64,000 nucleotides of DNA from Syntrophomonadaceae bacterium. Lineage in GTDB: Bacteria; Bacillota; Syntrophomonadia; Syntrophomonadales; DTU052. Location: the NCBI GenBank assembly GCA_012729505.1, contig JAAYDA010000066.1, positions 22,732 to 86,731 on the forward strand, in the 5' to 3' direction. The notes beneath the pieces were generated by a model. That model worked only from the letters and a program-made list of their open reading frames with translations. It was not told where the DNA came from and made no database searches. Numbering within the stretch: position 1 is the first letter of the stretch; each line of letters opens with the position of its first letter. Of the stretch, positions 59,731 to 64,000 are shown one piece after another. The position numbers and the translations under genes are program-made.

Positions 59731-60354
59731 TTACTCCAAGATTCTTACTTGAACCGAGCGTCTGCCCCATTGAACGGCTTTCTCCCGGCTGTCCATAAAC
59801 ACATCAATGATGTTTCCTTTTATCCGGCCGCCGGTATCCTCTGCAATATAAATTCCATTAATTGCAGGCCACGAACTGCAGCTTACATACACTCGGGAAT
59901 TTAGAGGAATGACCCTGGGATCCACTGCAATAGTTCGTTTTTCCGCGGGCCAGGTCATGGTTGCAGTTCTGTTTCCGGTATGAGTATAGGCTGTAGCTTG
60001 AAAAGTCAATTCTCTGCCTGTCTCTCCCCGGCTCACTTGGTTTTCTGCATTTTCTGACGGCTTAGTCTTAATATTCAGGGGAACCTTTAATTTATCTCCA
60101 GGGTAGATATACTTCCCTACCTTGTTTATTCTGAGCATTTCATCTACGGCGGTGCGAGTGTTAAGGTCAGGACAATGGGTACCGGCTATTTTCCATAATG
60201 AATCCCCTCTCATAACGACGACTATTTTGTAAGAAGCATCGGCGGCAACAGCTGTGGAGTTTTCCGGAGCAGTCCGGGCCATAGCACTATCTCCACCCAG
60301 CATTCCTAATAGGATCAGTGGCAGCAATACCCTGACAATTATTTTTTTATCCAT
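59731..60354 (-). CDS. Secreted LysM-3D domain protein
   Basis: The 207-residue protein has a signal peptide (residues 1-26), one LysM domain (about 44-92, VVMRGDSLWKIAG) and a C-terminal 3D domain with TAVDPRVIPLNSRVYV-type (here IAVDPRVIPLNSRVYV) and EDTGGRIKGNIIDVFM, whose three aspartates name the family. 3D domains are the lytic transglycosylase-like part of YabE/Rpf-type wall enzymes. Its start overlaps the end of a small membrane protein gene by 8 bases. Confidence 0.88.
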   Translation of the reverse strand: MDKKIIVRVLLPLILLGMLGGDSAMARTAPENSTAVAADASYKIVVVMRGDSLWKIAGTHCPDLNTRTAVDEMLRINKVGKYIYPGDKLKVPLNIKTKPSENAENQVSRGETGRELTFQATAYTHTGNRTATMTWPAEKRTIAVDPRVIPLNSRVYVSCSSWPAINGIYIAEDTGGRIKGNIIDVFMDSREKAVQWGRRSVQVRILE

Positions 60355-60532
60355 TGACTATCCACCTCAAATAATGAGCCAGCAGGAATATGATACTTAA
60401 GCCTGCTGCCCAAAACATCAACTTGCCCAGTACATTATTCAAATCTGCGAATTTTTCTTCTTCGCTGACCATTCCGGGCCGCCGTCCCGTTCCTTCAATC
60501 TCCCTTCCCCACCTGTAATCACTACTTTGCAT
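60347..60532 (-). CDS. Small membrane protein coupled to the LysM-3D gene
   Basis: I start at the ATG at 60532 (61 residues), where GAGGTG lies 9 bases ahead; the frame is open to 60616. An acidic head (EEEKFADLNNVLGK) is followed by one membrane helix (LMFWAAGLSIIFLLAHYL) at the C-terminus. It overlaps the next gene. It may be a membrane partner or anchor for it. Family not recognised. Confidence 0.6.
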   Translation of the reverse strand: MQSSDYRWGREIEGTGRRPGMVSEEEKFADLNNVLGKLMFWAAGLSIIFLLAHYLRWIVNG

Positions 60533-60840
60533 TATTGACTTCACCTCACGTCTTATAATCTGAACCTGTTTAGGATTCTTCATGTAGCTAATTGTTTCCA
60601 ATTTTTTTGAAGTCAAACCTCTCGAAAGAAACCGGCTTTATTTGCGGAAACTTTTTAAACCTAACAATAATTCAGTCTAATAATAATGTTCAAAATATTT
60701 TCATATTTCTGCAGGAGAAGGGATTACGCTAATAGAAGTCTTAATTAGCCGTAATCTTCGTATCATAAGTAATGCCTGGGAAGGGGGTGTCATAAACTTA
60801 AAGACCGGGTGCATACTGGGTTATAAAAAAGAGAAGGGGG

Positions 60841-62538
60841 ATGAAGCTGTTGTTGATTTCTGAGGAGTTATTAAAAAAGAGACCTTGGCTGCGATATTAC
60901 GATTCGGTGGTTAGCCCGACTATAAATTATCCAACATTTCCGGCTCAGGAGATTCTGCGCAATACAGCCAATGTGGAAGGAGACAAAGCCGCGACATGGT
61001 TTTACGGGACGGAAATAACCTTCTGGGAACTGTATATGACGGTTATCCGACTCTCCAACACCCTAATCGATCTGGGAGTGAAAAAAGGTGATCGGATTGG
61101 CATCTTCCTGCCCAACTCCCCTCAATTCGTCATTGCCTATTGGGCTATCATATCTGTGGGAGCAATCGTTGTAAATATTAACCCATTGTCAGCTAAGGAT
61201 GAGCTGAGGTTCATTGTGGAAAACACCGGTATGAACGGCATATTATCCTTCGATATGGTTCTCCCCAACTTAAGAGCTGTACTTGAAGAGGTTGACATCC
61301 CGTTGGTTATTGTGACCAGGCTCACAGATTTCGTCAATGGCGCGGGAGTAAGCACTCGTGAAGAACTGGGCCTGAATGAGGGTTGGCACCATTTTTCGGA
61401 GCTGCTTGAGGCCAGCACCAATACTGTTCCGGTAAGAGTCCCCATCAGCCAAAGCGATCCGGCTGTCATTCAATTTACCGGCGGGACTACCGGGGTTCCC
61501 AAAGGTGCAGTTCTGACTCACCGCAATATTGTGGTGGGAACTTATTGCGTAGAAATGTGGGGGATTGGAATAGTAGGGCGTATGCCCACTTCCAGGCGTT
61601 TTGTCCTCTGTACCCTGCCTTACTTCCACGTTTATGGTGAAGTAGTGGCCATGTGCTACTCTGTTCAAACTGCATCTACTCAGGTTATCCTGCCACGGTT
61701 TGATCCCGATGAAGTGATGAATACCATTGCAGCCTTCAAGGAGTTCTCATTCTGGCCTTGCGTTCCTACCATGCTCACCGCTGTACTCAATCATCCTAGG
61801 GCTGCTGAGATTGATTTTGCCAAAAGATTTGCGCTGATTAATAACGGTGCTGCACCATGCCCCCTTGAACTCATCAAAAAGGCCAATGACATGAATATAT
61901 TCCTGAGCGAAGGCTGGGGAATGAGCGAAACCACCTCATTAGGTATAACCCAACCTATTCAGGGAACAAAGAAGGCTTTGAGCATAGGTATACCATATCC
62001 CGATACAGATATAAAAATTGTCGATTCCCAGACCGGAGAAGAAGTCAAGCAGGGAGAAACCGGCGAAATCCTTATGAAATCCCCACTGGTAATGAAAGAA
62101 TATTGGAACAATCCGGTAGAGACGGCAAATCAGTTGAAAGACGGCTGGCTGCACACCGGTGATTTAGCATATATGGATGAAGAATATTATATATTCATCG
62201 TTGATCGGTCCAAGGACATGATAATCGCCGGTGGATTCAATATTTATCCCCGCGATATTGACGAAGTCCTCTTCAAGCATCCTCAGGTTAAGGATGTAAT
62301 TACTGTGGGTATACCTGACTCATACCGGGGTGAAACCGTAAAATCTTTTGTCCAGCTGATAGAAGGCGCTTCCGTCACCGCCGAAGAATTAATAGCCTAT
62401 TGCCGTGAGCATTTAACGGCTTACAAAGTTCCTCGCAGCATAGAATTCAGATCGGAACTGCCTCGATCTGCGGTAGGCAAAGCATTCCGCCGCATTCTCC
62501 GGGACGAAGAAATATCCAAGATGAAGAAAGAGGGTTAG
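60841..62538 (+). CDS. Acyl-CoA synthetase (AMP-forming)
   Basis: The 565-residue protein has the AMP-binding signature QFTGGTTGVPKGAVLTH, the GWGMSETTSL motif, LHTGDLAYMDEE, the hinge VDRSKDMIIAGGFNIYP and the C-terminal catalytic lysine in SAVGKAFRR. It activates a carboxylic acid, probably a medium- or long-chain fatty acid, to its CoA ester. The AAGGGGG site directly abuts the ATG at 60841, so the true start may be a TTG at 60850 or 60853. Fatty-acid activation would suit a syntrophic or fatty-acid-using anaerobe. It is alone on its strand here, with a palindromic terminator after it. Confidence 0.9.
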   Translation: MKLLLISEELLKKRPWLRYYDSVVSPTINYPTFPAQEILRNTANVEGDKAATWFYGTEITFWELYMTVIRLSNTLIDLGVKKGDRIGIFLPNSPQFVIAYWAIISVGAIVVNINPLSAKDELRFIVENTGMNGILSFDMVLPNLRAVLEEVDIPLVIVTRLTDFVNGAGVSTREELGLNEGWHHFSELLEASTNTVPVRVPISQSDPAVIQFTGGTTGVPKGAVLTHRNIVVGTYCVEMWGIGIVGRMPTSRRFVLCTLPYFHVYGEVVAMCYSVQTASTQVILPRFDPDEVMNTIAAFKEFSFWPCVPTMLTAVLNHPRAAEIDFAKRFALINNGAAPCPLELIKKANDMNIFLSEGWGMSETTSLGITQPIQGTKKALSIGIPYPDTDIKIVDSQTGEEVKQGETGEILMKSPLVMKEYWNNPVETANQLKDGWLHTGDLAYMDEEYYIFIVDRSKDMIIAGGFNIYPRDIDEVLFKHPQVKDVITVGIPDSYRGETVKSFVQLIEGASVTAEELIAYCREHLTAYKVPRSIEFRSELPRSAVGKAFRRILRDEEISKMKKEG

Positions 62539-62576
62539 AGCAGAAACATCATTCAGCTACACCCGAAGCTTATTAT

Positions 62577-62609
62577 ATAAGAACCCTTGGCGACGCCAAG
62601 GGTTCTTAT
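62577..62609. terminator. Bidirectional palindromic terminator
   Basis: ATAAGAACCCTTGGC and GCCAAGGGTTCTTAT form a perfect 15-bp stem around a GAC loop. It lies between the converging ligase and NUDIX genes and can serve both. There is no long T run. Confidence 0.75.
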
Positions 62610-62612
62610 AAC

Positions 62613-63098
62613 TCACTCCTGAACTGTTCGCCGGTTCAGCCAATCCTGAACTGCAAACCCAGTTCCAAATGCCCAAGGCTTAAGCTTTTCAGGAGGTACC
62701 AATTTGATTTCAGCCAGTTCTTCACCCAAAACAGGATTTCCGCAGGTGCGGACATGGTATGCAATTATTAGCTCATTCCGTTCAAAGAAAGGATAAATTC
62801 CGATCAGGCTGACAATGTCGGCATCCATTCCCAACTCTTCTTTGACTTCCCGACTTACTGCCTCTTCAGGCGTTTCCTTCTTCTCCACGAATCCGGTTAT
62901 CAGACCGAACATCTTGGCCGGCCAGGCCTGGTTACGTGCCAGTAATATCTGGCCCTCATGTTCAACTAAAGCTGCTACCACCGGCAATGGATTGTCATAA
63001 AAAACGTAATTGCATTTTTCCCACTCACAGGCCAGATATTCTCTTCCTTCGAGTCTGACGGTAATTAACCTGTGAGCACACTGGGGACAGTATTTCAT
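62613..63098 (-). CDS. NUDIX hydrolase with a zinc ribbon (NudC-like)
   Basis: I start at the ATG at 63098 (161 residues), where MKYCPQCAHRLI begins; the frame runs on to 63173 without a better site. The zinc ribbon has CPQC and CEWEKC, followed by the Nudix box GFVEKKETPEEAVSREVKEELGM, in part EEAVSREVKEELG. Such proteins hydrolyse nucleoside diphosphate derivatives, perhaps NADH or ADP-ribose. It is shorter than NudC and lacks its N-terminal domain. Confidence 0.87.
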   Translation of the reverse strand: MKYCPQCAHRLITVRLEGREYLACEWEKCNYVFYDNPLPVVAALVEHEGQILLARNQAWPAKMFGLITGFVEKKETPEEAVSREVKEELGMDADIVSLIGIYPFFERNELIIAYHVRTCGNPVLGEELAEIKLVPPEKLKPWAFGTGFAVQDWLNRRTVQE

Positions 63099-63265
63099 CT
63101 TAGTAACAACCTCACCCCCCTTATACGAATAGGATATCCAGAATTCCCTGACCGGAGCTTGCTTCGCTTGCAATTAAATTGTAGCACAATGGTGATACAG
63201 AGCTTCTCCCCTTGACTCGGTGCCGCCAATGAGCCGTTTACGGCTAGTTATACTGTTATTTCAGG

Positions 63266-63302
63266 CGCGTGCGATTTTTTGGCCTGCGGCCAAACGCACA
63301 TG
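63266..63302. repeat. Hairpin with TGC loop, left of a twin hairpin
   Basis: TTTGGCC (63278-63284) and GGCCAAA (63288-63294) form a perfect stem around TGC, extended by TGCG/CGCA further out with a bulge. It lies between the nudix and cyclophilin genes and abuts the next hairpin. Confidence 0.6.
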
Positions 63303-63307
63303 CGTCG

Positions 63308-63342
63308 ATTATACCATTGAAGCTGCGCTTCTATGGTATAAT
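63308..63342. promoter_or_regulatory. Palindrome with TATAAT on both strands ahead of the cyclophilin gene
   Basis: ATTATACCAT and ATGGTATAAT enclose GAAGC-TGC-GCTTC, making a nearly perfect 35-bp palindrome. A TATAAT hexamer sits at each end on opposite strands. No fitting -35 is visible 17 bases upstream, so whether it is a promoter or an RNA hairpin is open. Confidence 0.5.
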
Positions 63343-63379
63343 GATATTTCATTGCAGCTACAGAAAGGAAGAGTATCAA

Positions 63380-63877
63380 ATGAGCAAAAACCCAATTGTC
63401 ACTATTACCATGGAAAATGAGGCCCAGATCAAGGTAGAGCTTCAGCCTGAAACAGCGCCGATAACAGTGGATAATTTCATTAATCTGGTTAAACAGGGAT
63501 TCTATGATAGTCTGGTCTTTCACCGGGTAATTCCCGGTTTTATGATTCAGGGAGGATGTCCGGAAGGAACAGGAACAGGCGGCCCCGGCCACTCCATCAA
63601 AGGTGAATTCAGTGCCAATGGATTTCCCAATCCTCTTAAGCACAATCGAGGTGTAATATCCATGGCCCGCAGCAGCCGACCTGATTCCGCCGGCTCACAG
63701 TTTTTTATTATGGTGGAGAAATCCCCCCATCTGGACGGCGGTTATGCCGCTTTTGGCCATGTCATCGAAGGCATGGATGAAGTCGATCGCATAGTATCCG
63801 TTAAACGTGATCGCAGTGACTGCCCTGCGAGCCCTCAACGCATGAAAACAGTAACTGTGGAAACCTTCGAGGAATAA
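63380..63877 (+). CDS. Peptidyl-prolyl cis-trans isomerase, cyclophilin type
   Basis: I start at the ATG at 63380 (165 residues), with GAAAGGAAGAG ahead; the frame extends upstream into the palindromes. Conserved motifs are FHRVIPGFMIQGG, ISMARSSRPDSAGSQFFI and YAAFGHVIEGMDEVD. It speeds up proline isomerisation in protein folding; no signal peptide, so cytoplasmic. The TAA stop is the first bases of repeat copy 5. Confidence 0.93.
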   Translation: MSKNPIVTITMENEAQIKVELQPETAPITVDNFINLVKQGFYDSLVFHRVIPGFMIQGGCPEGTGTGGPGHSIKGEFSANGFPNPLKHNRGVISMARSSRPDSAGSQFFIMVEKSPHLDGGYAAFGHVIEGMDEVDRIVSVKRDRSDCPASPQRMKTVTVETFEE

Positions 63878-64000
63878 AGTAAGACTTGATTCAGGTGGTG
63901 CTTTAACTCCATCTGAATCTTAGTCGCACGGATCCAGGGACTTAGCCGCCCTTGGGCACCTGCCTCTAAAGGTGGCGGGGGTCTTAGGGCGGGTTAGTCA
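63875..64000 (+). repeat. Structured interspersed repeat, family 1, copy 5 (cut by window edge)
   Basis: Starts TAAAGTAAGACTTG at the stop codon of the cyclophilin gene and runs to the edge at GGGTTAGTCA. The hairpin tip reads GCCTCTAAAGGTGG, the exact reverse complement of the tip in copy 3. Confidence 0.88.

Overview
This window looks like a chromosomal segment of an endospore-forming, flagellated, anaerobic-type Firmicute of the Clostridia. I could not fix the genus; a Syntrophomonas- or Desulfotomaculum-like relative is my best guess. The evidence is spoIIID, spoIID and spo0F, a flagellar rod/hook gene beside mbl, SLH-type S-layer genes, and a glutamate 2,3-aminomutase. No tRNA, rRNA, CRISPR array or transposase gene was seen.

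Layout. From 0 to 44 kb almost every gene lies on the minus strand and the order follows the ancient Firmicutes backbone known from Bacillus subtilis: mbl/spoIIID/spoIID, the ATP synthase operon (atpZ-I-B-E-F-H-A-G-D-C), glyA, rpiB (ywlF), ywlE, mntP (ywlD), sua5 (ywlC), prmC, prfA, rpmE, rho, glpX, transaldolase-like fsa, fba, spo0F, pyrG, an rpoE-like gene and argS. Left of mbl are csaB and a tagA-like gene for secondary cell-wall polymer synthesis.

This backbone is interrupted on the plus strand at 22.8-28.8 kb, between rpmE and rho, by a compact VanG-type glycopeptide-resistance cluster: vanR, vanS, vanG, vanXY, vanT. The products would sense a glycopeptide, make D-Ala-D-Ser, destroy D-Ala-D-Ala and supply D-Ser. 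Upstream of both vanR and vanG there is a matching array of three TAAG-like boxes spaced exactly 11 bp apart, a good candidate VanR operator, and a terminator-like hairpin separates vanRS from vanG-XY-T.

From 44 to 55 kb lies a tightly packed cell-surface operon on the minus strand: a 1832-residue secreted protein with about 14 IPT/TIG-like repeats, two SLH-domain proteins and a membrane-anchored M1 metallopeptidase. CsaB at the left end of the window is the enzyme that normally makes the wall polymer bind SLH domains, so the two ends of the window are functionally linked. The right end (55-64 kb) holds accessory and housekeeping genes: a YqxD family protein, glutamate 2,3-aminomutase, a MarR regulator, a metallo-beta-lactamase-fold hydrolase, a LysM-3D protein, an acyl-CoA ligase, a NUDIX hydrolase and a cyclophilin.

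The least explained material is non-coding. A roughly 130-bp structured repeat occurs five times (17.1, 18.3, 18.4, 43.6 and 63.9 kb), often exactly at a stop codon, and one copy has its hairpin tip inverted. Other palindromic elements lie at 5.7, 39.1-39.2, 55.3 and 63.3 kb. Other oddities are an alanine-racemase-like protein that lacks the catalytic tyrosine next to a FemABX ligase, tandem small membrane proteins after atpC, and an ATP synthase c subunit with a mixed H+/Na+ signature.
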